Source: Peptoniphilus_A harei_B
Lineage (GTDB): Bacteria > Bacillota > Clostridia > Tissierellales > Peptoniphilaceae
Length of the DNA: 64,000 bases
Direction of reading: 5' to 3'
NCBI GenBank assembly: GCA_032560695.1
Contig: JAWGHR010000005.1
Coordinates: 48,691 to 112,690 of the forward strand
Shown: piece after piece, positions 49,676 through 59,500 of the stretch
How positions within the stretch are numbered: position 1 is the first letter of the stretch
How the letters are laid out: every line of letters begins with the position of its first letter
Made by a program: the position numbers and the translations under genes
The notes under the pieces: generated by a model
What the model was told of the DNA's origin: nothing
What the model saw: only the letters and a program-made list of their open reading frames with translations
Databases searched by the model: none

Positions 49676-50432
49676 AGAATTTGTTGAAATAGACGGAATA
49701 AAAACTGCATATATAAAGAGGGAGGGTGGCGAGAAAGTCCTTGTCATTCTCCACGGTTGGGGTGCATATATTGAATCAATTATGCCGATTTTTAATGCCA
49801 TTCCAGAGGGCTACACAGTTTATGCCTATGATGCACCAGGCTTTGGCGACAGCGAAAATCCAAGAGAAGTCATGGGGACCTATGATTATTATGAATTTCT
49901 CTTAAAGTTCCTTGACCACTTTAATATTAAGAAGGCAACTTTTGTGGGTCACTCCTTTGGTGGCAAGACCCTTACGATTTTGGGATCAAGAAACAAGGAC
50001 AGGGTTGAAAAGCTTATAATAATTGACGCATCAGGTGTCCTTCCCAAGAGAAAGCTATCTTATTATGCCAAGGTATATTCCTTTAAGGCAGCAAAAAAAT
50101 TCTATATGCTGACTCATGGCAACAATGAAGAGGCCATGGCTAAGTTTTATAAAAAGCATGGGTCTGATGACTACCAGGCAGCAGATGGAATTATGAGAAA
50201 ATGCTTTGTAAAGGTTGTTAATGAGTCCACAAGAGAGGAATTCAAGAATATTGATGCAGAAACCCTCCTCATTTGGGGAGATAAAGATGAGGCAACTCCT
50301 CTTTATATGGGTAAGATTTTTGAAGAAGAGATAAAAAACTCTGGCCTAGTTGTCCTAGAAGGGGCTGGACACTATTCCTACCTTGACAAGTTTGGTCAGT
50401 TTAATGCAGTTATTAATTCGTTTTTAGATTAG
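49656..50432 (+). CDS. Alpha/beta hydrolase
   Basis: 258 residues. LHGWGAYIES oxyanion region, nucleophile elbow GHSFGG, acid residue near WGDKDEATP, and catalytic His in GAGHYSYLD. It could be an esterase, lipase or proline-iminopeptidase-like enzyme; the substrate is unknown. Cytoplasmic, no signal. Reading starts inside the previous gene; a MurF-like gene follows 10 bp later, which suggests a cell-envelope context. Confidence 0.88.
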   Translation: MKMKINKEFVEIDGIKTAYIKREGGEKVLVILHGWGAYIESIMPIFNAIPEGYTVYAYDAPGFGDSENPREVMGTYDYYEFLLKFLDHFNIKKATFVGHSFGGKTLTILGSRNKDRVEKLIIIDASGVLPKRKLSYYAKVYSFKAAKKFYMLTHGNNEEAMAKFYKKHGSDDYQAADGIMRKCFVKVVNESTREEFKNIDAETLLIWGDKDEATPLYMGKIFEEEIKNSGLVVLEGAGHYSYLDKFGQFNAVINSFLD

Positions 50433-50441
50433 GAGATTTTA

Positions 50442-51995
50442 ATGGAATATTTTTTACAGAGACTGCCAATTTTTTTAATAGATTTTGTAATTATATGTGT
50501 GGCACTTTATTATTCCCTAATTAGGAGCAATTTTCCCATTCACATGCTCCAATTAGAGGGCTACGACAATGATGAGTACAAGACATTTTTAAAGAACAAC
50601 AAGGAAAAGATGAACAAGTTAGTCTACAAGTTGGAGAAAAATCAAAAGACTCCCATAGTTTGGACTGACAGGGCAAAGAGACTTCTAAAGAAGCACAAGC
50701 TTGTAAACTTTATTGCCTTTGTACTTGTAGTTGTCTTTTCACTGGGAATTTTTGATGGGTCAGGATCCTATGTGCTTTCAATTTTAGCTACACTAATCCT
50801 GTCATTTTTAATTTACTTTTACCAATACAGGATACTTATTTTGACAAACAAGTGGGCAAAACCTACTGAAGACAAGATAAACATGGGCTTTTACAAGTCA
50901 GCTCAGGCAAAAATAAAAAAATACAAGGAAGAAGAAGGCTTAAAGGTACTAGGAATTACAGGGTCCTTTGGCAAGACTTCAGTTAAATTTATTTCAGACA
51001 CAATTCTATCTGAAGGCCTAAGGGTCAAAAATACACCATCATCCTTTAACACCCCTATGGGACTTTCAAAGATCATCAACAACGAACTTGAAAGGGACAG
51101 GGAAGTTTTCATAGCAGAACTTGGTGCCAAGGTGCCAGGTGAAATCCACGAAGTTGCAGAACTTGTTCAACCAGATATTGGAATAATAACTGCTATTGGG
51201 CCAACTCACATGCACCTTTTCAAGACAATTGAAAATATACAAAAGACAAAGTACGAGTTAATTGAAGACCTGCCAGAAGATGGGATTGCAATTTTTAACT
51301 ACGACAACGACTATGTTAAACCCCTTGCAGACAAGACAAAGAAGAAGACTTATAGGTATGGAACTAAGGACTTTGATAATCTAGATGTCTATGCAGACGA
51401 TATAAAGGTCAATGAGACTGGATCAGAATTTGTCCTTCACATCAAGGGAGCAGGAGAAATTAAGTGCTCCACAAGACTTCTTGGAGTCCACAACATATCC
51501 AACCTTCTTGCATCAGCGACTGCTGCCCATGTCTTGGGACTTAGCCTAGAGGAAATTCAAAAGGGAATCTCCAAGGTTGAGCCAGTGGAACACAGACTTT
51601 CACTTATTCCATCATCAAATGACACCATAGTTATTGACGATGCCTTTAACTCAAACCCAGTGGGCTTTAGGGCGGCTCTTGATGTTTTAAGAGAATTTAA
51701 GGACCACAGGAAGATAATAATAACGCCAGGTATGGTTGAGCTTGGAGATATGGAAGAAGAAGAAAATAGAAAAATAGGTCAAGTCATGGCAGATGTCCTC
51801 GACTTTGCAATTTTAGTTGGCAAAAAGAGAACTCTTCCAATTTATGAAGGCCTTAAGGATAAAAACTTTGATGAAGAAAAAATTTACAGGGTTTCTTCAC
51901 TAGACGAGGCAACCCAAGTTCTCGCAAAGATTTCAATGGCGGGAGATGTCGTTCTCTTTGAAAATGACCTTCCTGACAATTACAATGAGGAGTGA
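50442..51995 (+). CDS. murF: Membrane-anchored MurF-like Mur ligase
   Basis: 517 residues. Three N-terminal membrane segments (about residues 8-27, 87-104 and 110-134) replace the usual UDP-sugar-binding N-domain of MurF. The Mur ligase core has the P-loop GITGSFGKTSVK, ELGAKVPGEI, HNISNLLASAT and DDAFNSNPVG, with the C-terminal domain PGMVELGDMEEEENR. It should add D-Ala-D-Ala to the UDP-MurNAc-tripeptide. Placement right before ddl supports this. The membrane part is a known variation in some Firmicutes but the substrate side is inferred. AGGAG site. Confidence 0.85.
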   Translation: MEYFLQRLPIFLIDFVIICVALYYSLIRSNFPIHMLQLEGYDNDEYKTFLKNNKEKMNKLVYKLEKNQKTPIVWTDRAKRLLKKHKLVNFIAFVLVVVFSLGIFDGSGSYVLSILATLILSFLIYFYQYRILILTNKWAKPTEDKINMGFYKSAQAKIKKYKEEEGLKVLGITGSFGKTSVKFISDTILSEGLRVKNTPSSFNTPMGLSKIINNELERDREVFIAELGAKVPGEIHEVAELVQPDIGIITAIGPTHMHLFKTIENIQKTKYELIEDLPEDGIAIFNYDNDYVKPLADKTKKKTYRYGTKDFDNLDVYADDIKVNETGSEFVLHIKGAGEIKCSTRLLGVHNISNLLASATAAHVLGLSLEEIQKGISKVEPVEHRLSLIPSSNDTIVIDDAFNSNPVGFRAALDVLREFKDHRKIIITPGMVELGDMEEEENRKIGQVMADVLDFAILVGKKRTLPIYEGLKDKNFDEEKIYRVSSLDEATQVLAKISMAGDVVLFENDLPDNYNEE

Positions 51996-51999
51996 AAAA

Positions 52000-53172
52000 A
52001 TGGAAAATATAGGTGTAATCTTCGGGGGAAGATCCGTTGAACACGAAGTTTCTGTTATTACAGGAATGCAAATTATTGAAAACATGGATAAGTCTAAGTA
52101 CAATCCAATTCCAATTTATATTACAAAAGATGGCAAGTTCTTGTCAGGGGAAAGTTTAAAGAACTTCAAGTCCTACAAGGACCAAGACTTTCACGACGGA
52201 GTAGAAGTCTTCTTCAAGCCGGAATATGGCAACAAAAACTTATACTATGTAAAGCACAATCCAAAGAAACTTTTTAAGGCAGAATACGATTCAGTAGAAG
52301 TTTATGAAAAAATTGATGCAATATTCTTTGCCCTTCACGGAACCTTTGGAGAAGATGGATGTACTCAAGGACTTTTTGAACTTATGGGCATGCCTTACAC
52401 TGGCTGCGGAGTTATGTCTGCTGCTGTTGGCATGGACAAGGTAATCATGAGAAAGGTCTTTGAATCAGAAGACATCCCAATGACAAAATACAAGTACTTC
52501 TACAGGGAAGAACTTAAAAACCTAAAGGGTCTTATAGAAAAGTGCAAGGACCTAAACTTCCCACTTTTTGTTAAGCCAGCTAACCTAGGCTCATCAATAG
52601 GGATTTCAAGAGTGGAAAATGCTCTTGACCTTTCAAAGGCTCTTGAAGTTGCAGCCCACTACGACAGAAAAATTATTGTAGAAGAGGCTGTTGTTAACCC
52701 AAGAGAAATTAACGTGGCAGTACTTGGTTATGAAGATGACTTAAGGGTTTCTGCAGCAGAAGAACCTCTTGGATTTAAGGATCTTTTAAAGTATGAAGAC
52801 AAGTATGTTTCTGGTTCTAAGGGAGCCAAGTCATCTCAAAAGCACCAAAACAAAAAACTTCCAGCAGAACTTAAACCAGAACTTGAAAAAGAAATTAAGG
52901 AACTTGCAAAAAAAGCCTTCTCAGCAATTGATGGTGCAGGTGTGGCAAGGATTGACTTTTTAGTTGACGGCGACAAGGCCTATGTAAATGAAATCAACAC
53001 ACTTCCAGGATCCATTGCCTTCTACCTATACGAGGTTGATGGACTTATGATTAAGGATTTAATCACAAGGCTAATTGAACTGGGCAAGGAAAGACACAGT
53101 GAGAGAGCTGCAAATAACTATTCAATTGATTCAAATTTATTTAATATGACAAGTTATGGAGCAAAGATCTAA
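52000..53172 (+). CDS. ddl: D-alanine--D-alanine ligase
   Basis: 390 residues. IGVIFGGRSVEHEVSVIT, GCGVMSAAVGMDK, FVKPANLGSSIGISRV (ATP-grasp loop), REINVAVLG, and the C-terminal NEINTLPGSIAFYLYE. The omega-loop LKYEDKYVSG has the Tyr typical of D-Ala-D-Ala rather than D-Ala-D-Lac ligases, so intrinsic vancomycin resistance is not indicated. ATG at 52000 is 4 bp after the murF stop with GAGGAG before it; upstream in-frame starts lie inside murF. Its stop overlaps rnr by one base. Confidence 0.95.
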   Translation: MENIGVIFGGRSVEHEVSVITGMQIIENMDKSKYNPIPIYITKDGKFLSGESLKNFKSYKDQDFHDGVEVFFKPEYGNKNLYYVKHNPKKLFKAEYDSVEVYEKIDAIFFALHGTFGEDGCTQGLFELMGMPYTGCGVMSAAVGMDKVIMRKVFESEDIPMTKYKYFYREELKNLKGLIEKCKDLNFPLFVKPANLGSSIGISRVENALDLSKALEVAAHYDRKIIVEEAVVNPREINVAVLGYEDDLRVSAAEEPLGFKDLLKYEDKYVSGSKGAKSSQKHQNKKLPAELKPELEKEIKELAKKAFSAIDGAGVARIDFLVDGDKAYVNEINTLPGSIAFYLYEVDGLMIKDLITRLIELGKERHSERAANNYSIDSNLFNMTSYGAKI

Positions 53173-55274
53173 TGATTAAAGAAAAGATTTTAGAACTTAT
53201 TAAGAATTCGAAGCCAAGGACAAAAGATGATCTTGCTAGGTTATTTAAAATTAAGAGCAAGGAGAAGAAAGAATTTAATAGGATACTAGAGGAACTTGAA
53301 AAAGAGGGTCTAATTTTCATGGACCACAGGAAGAAGTACAGACTTGTGGACAATGATAAATTCTTTTTTGGAAAACTTCAAACAAATGCCAAGGGTTTTG
53401 GATTTTTAATAAGCGAAAATCTTGACGAGGATATTTATATATCAAGAAACAACCTTAAGGATGCTTTAAATGGCGACGAAGTCATCGTCAGAAGATACAG
53501 GGACTCCTTTGGCGACAAGCCAGAGGGCAAGGTCCTATCCATTGTTAGAAGGGTCAACAGCAAATTTGTTGGAGTCTTTCAAAACAAAAAGGACTTTGGC
53601 TTCGTTGTTTCAGATGAGAGCAAGATGGCAATGGATATTTATGTTCCTAAGAAGAAATTTAACGGGGCAAAAAATGGTCAAAAGGTTGTTGTAAAAATAG
53701 AAAAATGGCCAGAGGCAAATAAAAAACCTGAGGGAAGAATAGTAGAAGTCTTGGGTTATCCAGAAGACCCTGACGTTGATATTCTTTCTGTAGCTGCAGG
53801 CCTAGACCTTCCTATGGAATTTTCCAAGGCTGCCCTATCTGAAGCCAAGTCTCTTCCACAAGAAGTTAGGGAAGAAGACCTAAAAGGAAGAAGGGACTTA
53901 AGGGATCTTACAACTTTTACAATTGACGGAGCAGATTCCAAGGACTTTGACGATGCAGTTTCTCTTGAAGTTGCAAAAAACGGCAACTACGTCTTAGGAG
54001 TTCACATTGCAGATGTTGCCCACTATGTTGAAGAGTACTCTGCCATAGATGAAGAGGCCTTCAAGAGGGGGAACTCAGTTTACCTTTTAAACAAGGTTAT
54101 ACCAATGCTGCCCTTCGAACTTTCCAATGGAATTTGTTCCCTAAATGAAGGTGTAGACAGGTTGACCCTATCTGTCCTTGCAGAAATTGACAAGACGGGC
54201 CAAGTAGTAAAATATGAAATCCTTGAGTCTGTAATTAATTCTAAGAGAAGATTAGTTTATGAAAATGTTTCTGACTACTTAGAAAAAAATATTTCCCACC
54301 CATCCCTAAAGGGACTTGAGAAAACCCTAGATAAGATGTATGAACTTGCAAAAATTTTAGAAGACAAGAGGGAAAAGGGTGGCGCCATAGACTTTGACAT
54401 ACCAGAAGTTATCATTGAAGTTGACGAGAGAGGTTGGCCACAAAATATCCACAAGAGGGACAGGAGATCAGCCAACAAGCTCATAGAAGACTTTATGCTT
54501 ATGGCAAATGTATGCGTGGCAAAGGAATATTATTTTAAGAAAATTCCATTTTTATACAGGATTCACGAGAGACCAAAGGATGAAAAAATTTCAGAACTCA
54601 ACTCCTACTTGAGACCTCTTGGCTATATGATTAACTTTGATGAAAAAGTTGAACCAAGAGATGTGCAAAAGCTCCTTGAAAAGGTAAAGGGAAGCAAGGA
54701 AGAGATGTTTGTCTCAACTATGACCCTAAGGTCCATGGCAAAGGCAAGATATTCTGAAATAAACGACATCCACTTTGGTTTGGCCTTCGACCACTATTCC
54801 CACTTCACTTCTCCAATAAGAAGGTATGCGGACCTCACAATCCACAGGATTATAAAAAAGAAAATTGAGGGCAAGTTATCTAAGGGAGAGATCACAAACT
54901 TAAAGGCAGTTTTGCCTGACATAGCAGAGCAAGTTTCTAAGACAGAAAAAGTTGCCCAAGATGCTGAAAGGCAAGTTGAAGACATCAAGATGGCTGAATA
55001 CATGTCTGAGAGAATTGGAGAAATCTACAAGGGTAGGATTTCATCTATCACAAACTTTGGAATGTTTGTTGAACTTGATAACCTAATCGAAGGACTTGTG
55101 GGTTACAGGACCATGGATGGCTATTACGAATTTGACCAAGACAACTACAGGGCCATTGACTACAGGACAAAAAAAGAATTTCACATTGGCGACGATGTGA
55201 CAATAAAAGTTGTAAATGTTGACCTCAACATGGGCAACATTGATTTTAAAATGGTAGGTGATGAAGATGAGTAA
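53172..55274 (+). CDS. rnr: Ribonuclease R
   Basis: 700 residues. An N-terminal winged-helix part, two cold-shock domains (FFGKLQTNAKGFGFL; VGVFQNKKDFGFVV), the RNB catalytic domain with DGADSKDFDDAVSLE (metal-binding Asp residues) and HFTSPIRRYADLTIHR, and a C-terminal S1 domain (GRISSITNFGMFVEL). A processive 3'-5' exonuclease for structured RNA and for trans-translation targets. Starts at TAATG with ddl and overlaps smpB. Confidence 0.97.
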   Translation: MIKEKILELIKNSKPRTKDDLARLFKIKSKEKKEFNRILEELEKEGLIFMDHRKKYRLVDNDKFFFGKLQTNAKGFGFLISENLDEDIYISRNNLKDALNGDEVIVRRYRDSFGDKPEGKVLSIVRRVNSKFVGVFQNKKDFGFVVSDESKMAMDIYVPKKKFNGAKNGQKVVVKIEKWPEANKKPEGRIVEVLGYPEDPDVDILSVAAGLDLPMEFSKAALSEAKSLPQEVREEDLKGRRDLRDLTTFTIDGADSKDFDDAVSLEVAKNGNYVLGVHIADVAHYVEEYSAIDEEAFKRGNSVYLLNKVIPMLPFELSNGICSLNEGVDRLTLSVLAEIDKTGQVVKYEILESVINSKRRLVYENVSDYLEKNISHPSLKGLEKTLDKMYELAKILEDKREKGGAIDFDIPEVIIEVDERGWPQNIHKRDRRSANKLIEDFMLMANVCVAKEYYFKKIPFLYRIHERPKDEKISELNSYLRPLGYMINFDEKVEPRDVQKLLEKVKGSKEEMFVSTMTLRSMAKARYSEINDIHFGLAFDHYSHFTSPIRRYADLTIHRIIKKKIEGKLSKGEITNLKAVLPDIAEQVSKTEKVAQDAERQVEDIKMAEYMSERIGEIYKGRISSITNFGMFVELDNLIEGLVGYRTMDGYYEFDQDNYRAIDYRTKKEFHIGDDVTIKVVNVDLNMGNIDFKMVGDEDE

Positions 55275-55722
55275 GGAAAAAAACGATGCAATAGCAAACA
55301 ATAAAAAAGCCAGCCATCTTTATTTTATCGAGGACACTTATGAAGCAGGGATTGAACTTGTTGGGACTGAGGTTAAGTCCATAAGGGCAGGCCATGTCAA
55401 CATCAAGGATGCCTACTGCGACATCAACAAGGGAGAAATTTTTGTATCAGGCATGCACATTTCACCCTACGAGCAGGGAAACATTTATAATGTTGACCCC
55501 ATGAGGAAGAGAAAACTCCTTATGCACAAGGCAGAAATCCTTCGTCTTGAAAAAGTTAAAACTCAAGAAGGCTACACAATTATTCCCCTAAAGGTTTATC
55601 TCAAGAGGGGAAGAGTCAAGGTCCTAATAGCCAAGGCAAAGGGTAAGAAGCTATGGGACAAGAGAGAGACAATGAAGAAGAGAGAAGTGGACAAGAGACT
55701 TCGCCAAGCAACGATGTATTAA
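55267..55722 (+). CDS. smpB: SsrA-binding protein SmpB
   Basis: 151 residues. KKASHLYFIEDTYEAGIELVGTEVKS, HISPYEQGN, RKRKLLMHKAEI and the basic C-terminal tail KKLWDKRETMKKREVDKRL that enters the mRNA channel. It delivers tmRNA to stalled ribosomes. I use ATG 55267; ATG 55261 is an alternative. It overlaps rnr by 8 bp. tmRNA itself is not found after it in this window. Confidence 0.96.
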   Translation: MSKEKNDAIANNKKASHLYFIEDTYEAGIELVGTEVKSIRAGHVNIKDAYCDINKGEIFVSGMHISPYEQGNIYNVDPMRKRKLLMHKAEILRLEKVKTQEGYTIIPLKVYLKRGRVKVLIAKAKGKKLWDKRETMKKREVDKRLRQATMY

Positions 55723-55809
55723 TTTTTCTTGACTTACGATTTGATAAAAATTAATTGCGAGGAAATTTATTAACTTTAAAAATTTCAAATTGAAAATAAA
55801 TTATTAATT

Positions 55810-55836
55810 GACGCTCATTTATGGGCGTTTTTTTAA
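55810..55836 (+). terminator. Terminator after smpB
   Basis: ACGCTCA/TGGGCGT (one wobble) with a TTTA-centred loop, then seven T residues. Confidence 0.85.
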
Positions 55837-55863
55837 TTTTAAATTATCTTAGGAGCCTTTGTT

Positions 55864-55872
55864 TGATATAAT
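55864..55872 (+). promoter_or_regulatory. Extended -10 promoter of the ABC exporter operon
   Basis: TGATATAAT (extended -10, 55864-55872) without a convincing -35. A leader of only about 10 bases leads to the ribosome-binding site AGGTGA. Confidence 0.55.
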
Positions 55873-55888
55873 AAGCCCAGGTGATACT

Positions 55889-56590
55889 ATGGCTTTTATC
55901 GAAGTTAAAGACCTCTCAAAAGTTTACACAATTGGAGAAAGGTCTGTCATGGCAAATGATAAATTAAATTTTGAAATAGAAAAAAATGAATTTGCAATAA
56001 TTCTCGGTGCATCAGGTGCCGGCAAGTCAACTTTTCTAAATATTTTGGGAGGTCTCGACACAGCGTCTTCTGGTGACCTCTTAGTTGATGGAAAAAATAT
56101 TGCAAAGTATAGTGAAAGAGAACTGACAACTTACAGGCGTTACGACATGGGATTCGTCTTTCAATTTTACAATTTGATTCCCAATTTAACAGCTCTTGAG
56201 AATGTTGAGCTTGCCAGTCAAATTGTAAAACATGCCAAGGACCCAGTTGAAGTTTTAAAGTCTGTGGGCCTAGGCGAGAGGATGGATAACTTTCCGTCAC
56301 AGTTATCTGGTGGAGAGCAACAAAGGGTGTCAATAGCGCGTGCTATTGCAAAGAACCCAAAACTTCTCTTGTGTGATGAGCCAACAGGTGCCCTTGACTA
56401 CAAGACAGGCAAGCAAATTTTAAAACTCTTGCAAGACCTTACGAGGACAACAGACACAACTGTGGTTCTAATAACCCACAACTCTGCAATTAAAAATTCT
56501 GCAGACAGGCTAATTGAAATTTCTGATGCAAAGATTAAGGATGTTTTTGTAAACGACAATCCAAGGGATATTATGGATATAGAATGGTAG
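55889..56590 (+). CDS. ABC transporter ATP-binding protein (MacB/LolD class)
   Basis: 233 residues. Walker A GASGAGKST, Q-loop FQFYNLIPNLTALENV, signature LSGGEQQR, Walker B LLCDEPTGALD, and H-loop LITHNS. It powers the large FtsX-type permease directly downstream (gap of 7 bp). Such MacB/Lol-class systems act as mechanotransmission exporters or sensors rather than simple pores. ATG at 55889 fits the AGGTGA site; an earlier TTG is unlikely. Confidence 0.95.
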   Translation: MAFIEVKDLSKVYTIGERSVMANDKLNFEIEKNEFAIILGASGAGKSTFLNILGGLDTASSGDLLVDGKNIAKYSERELTTYRRYDMGFVFQFYNLIPNLTALENVELASQIVKHAKDPVEVLKSVGLGERMDNFPSQLSGGEQQRVSIARAIAKNPKLLLCDEPTGALDYKTGKQILKLLQDLTRTTDTTVVLITHNSAIKNSADRLIEISDAKIKDVFVNDNPRDIMDIEW

Positions 56591-56597
56591 GTGGAGT

Positions 56598-59500
56598 GTG
56601 AAAGCTCGCGACAAGGATAATCTAAGGGAGATAAAAAATTCCCTCCCAAGATTTATTTCTATAATGATAATTGTCTTTCTCGGCGTCTTTGTCTTGATTG
56701 GACTTATTTCCACAGGCAAGATCATGAGGAATACAATTGATGATAAAATTGAAAAATTAAATCAAGAGGACATAAAGATTTCCGTTCCCATTGGACTTGA
56801 AGCTAAGGACCGACAAATTATTGAGGACCAAGAAGATATCAAGGAGCTAGAGTATGGCTACGACAAGGATGTTTTTCTTGCGGGAGACCCAACTGTTATA
56901 AAAGTTTTAAACATGCCCTATGAAATTTCTAAACCAGAAATAATTGAGGGAAGAGAGCTTAGGGGTCCCGATGAAATTATTTTGGACTCTAGGATGAAAA
57001 AGGCTGGTAGCAAAATTGGGGACACAATAAGATTCAAGGAAGACAACGACGATGATGAGGACAACGACTTAAAGAGGCTTTCTTTTAGGGTTGTTGGTTT
57101 TGCAAATTCTCTGGACTTTCTTCAAGAAAATAACGCAGCCCACTCTGAAAGAGGCTACGGACAAATTTCTTACTTTGCCTATATTGACGATGGAAACTTT
57201 TCTGGCGACCCAACTCTTGCCAAGATAAAATTCTTGGGGACTGAAGGCTTAAAGACTTCAGACAAGGATTATGTTGACTACATGGATAAGAAGAAGAGGG
57301 CCCTTAAAATTGACTTGAAGTCTAGGCCAAAGGAAAGACTTGCCTCCATCCAGGGAGAAATTTCTGACAAGATTACTGATGCAGAGGACAAGATCACCGA
57401 TGCTGAAACGAAGTTGTCTGATGCAAAAGACAAGCTAGTTAAGGGTAGAGAAGACCTCAACAAGGGAAAGGCTGACTACAAGAAGGGTCTTGATAAGTAC
57501 AATGAGGAAAAGGACAAGGCAGAGTCAGAAATTTCCAAAAATAGGGACAAGCTTTATAAGGCATCTGTGGAAATCGATGACGGCGAGAGAAAGTTAATTG
57601 ATGGTTACGAAAAATTAAGTGATGGCAAGAAAAAACTTGATAATGCCAAAGAAGAATTAAATTCTGGAAGAAAGAAGCTTACAGAAGGCAAGGAAAAGTA
57701 CCAAAAGGGACTTGGAGAAGTTGAAGCTTCAGAAAAAGCCCTTAGGCAAGGAGAAGACCAGCTAGCTGATGGAAGAAAAAAGCTTGATGATGGCTGGGAC
57801 AAGATAGAGGATTCAAGAAAAAAACTTGCTGAGGGCATGAAAAAGTATGAAGAGGGAGAAAGAGACTACCAGTCTGGTATGGCTCAACTTGAAGCTGGCA
57901 AAAATAAATTGGTTTCCCAAATGGGGGCTTCTTCCTATGAAGATGCTGTGGAAAAAATTTACGCCCTAGACAAGGCCTTGGAAACTGGAGAAGACCTTGT
58001 TAAAAAGCTTCCAACTATAGAAGATGAAATTGAAAAAACTTCTTCCCAAATAAGCCAAGTAGATAGTGGGATTTCACAAATTGATAGTCAGCTCTCTGCT
58101 TTAAAAAATACTCTAAATAGTCCTGACTTATCAGATGAAGAAAGAAAAAATATAGAGGGACAAATTGCTGGACTTGAAGAGAAAAAATCAGAACTCGAAA
58201 AAAACAAGGCTGATTTAAATAGAAAGTTAGACTTTCTAAAGACATCAAAAGAAGAAATTGACAAGGCAATGGAAGAGATCAACAAGGAAGTCCCAGGTGG
58301 AATCACTGGCAACTTGTCTGACTTAAAGGCAAAATTAAAAGAAGGCAAGGCTGGCATTGCAGCTATTCAAGAAAATGAAAAGAAACTTGCAGCAGGAAGG
58401 GCCACTCTTGATGCCAGCAAGAAGCAAATTGAAGAGGGAAAGAGGCAACTTGAAGAAGGAATTGCCGAGGCAGAAAAGGGAGAAGCAGAGTATGCCAAGA
58501 GCAAGTATGAAATTGAGAAGAACAAGAGAAAACTTCAAGAAGCTAGAGAAGAATTAGAAAAGGCAAAAAACAAAATAAATGAATCTGAAGAAAAATTAAA
58601 TAAGGGGGCTGCTGACTACGAGTCTGGCAAAAAAGAATACGAGGAAAAGTATGATGACTACGTGGAAGGCAGGGAAAAACTTTCAAGAGCCAAGGAAAAA
58701 TACTTGTCAGGAAGAGATGAACTAGATAGGGGCGAGGAAAGACTTGATAAGGAATTAAAAACTGGTAAGGACCAATTAAATGACGCCAAGTCAAAACTCT
58801 ACAAGGCAGAAAAAGACTTGAAGAAGGGCGAAGATGAATATCAAGACAAGTCCCAAGAAGCTGAAGAAAAAATTGCTGATGCAAGAGAAAAAATTGCCGA
58901 TGGAAGAAGGTACCTCAGCCTAGTCAAGCAACCTCGTTACACAATCACACCAAGGCACTTGTCGCAAGACATCAACACCTATCTTGATTACGCAAAGAGA
59001 GTTGACGGCCTTTCATTTATCTTCCCAATATTTTTCTTTGCCATTGCCCTTCTAGTATGTTTCACAACAATGACTAGGATGGTGGATGAAAACAGGCTTG
59101 TCATTGGAGCCTACAAGGCCTTGGGCTACACCAATAGAGAAATAGGCAAGAAGTTCTTCCTCTATGGGTCCCTAGCATCATTGATTGGTGGGACTCTGGG
59201 AGCAATTACTGGGTCTTACCTCTTGACCTATATAATTGGAAACGCCTACTCAACAAAGACAATTTTTGAAAATAAATTGCTGATAAGCATCTTCCCACTA
59301 AGAGTGATCTTCGCCATTGCCATAGGATTTTTATTTACCAGCGTGGCAGCTATGATAACTGTAAATAAAAACTTGGAGGAAAAGACAGCAAACCTCTTGA
59401 GGGCAAAGGCACCAGCCAAGGGGAATAGAATTCTTTTAGAGAAAATTCCATTTATCTGGGACAGGATGAGCTTCCTATCAAAGGTAACAGCAAGAAACCT

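Noticed and set aside
55723..55860. Possible tmRNA gene after smpB
   Set aside because: The gap is only about 130 bp, AT-rich, with a simple terminator and no tRNA-like ends or tag frame.
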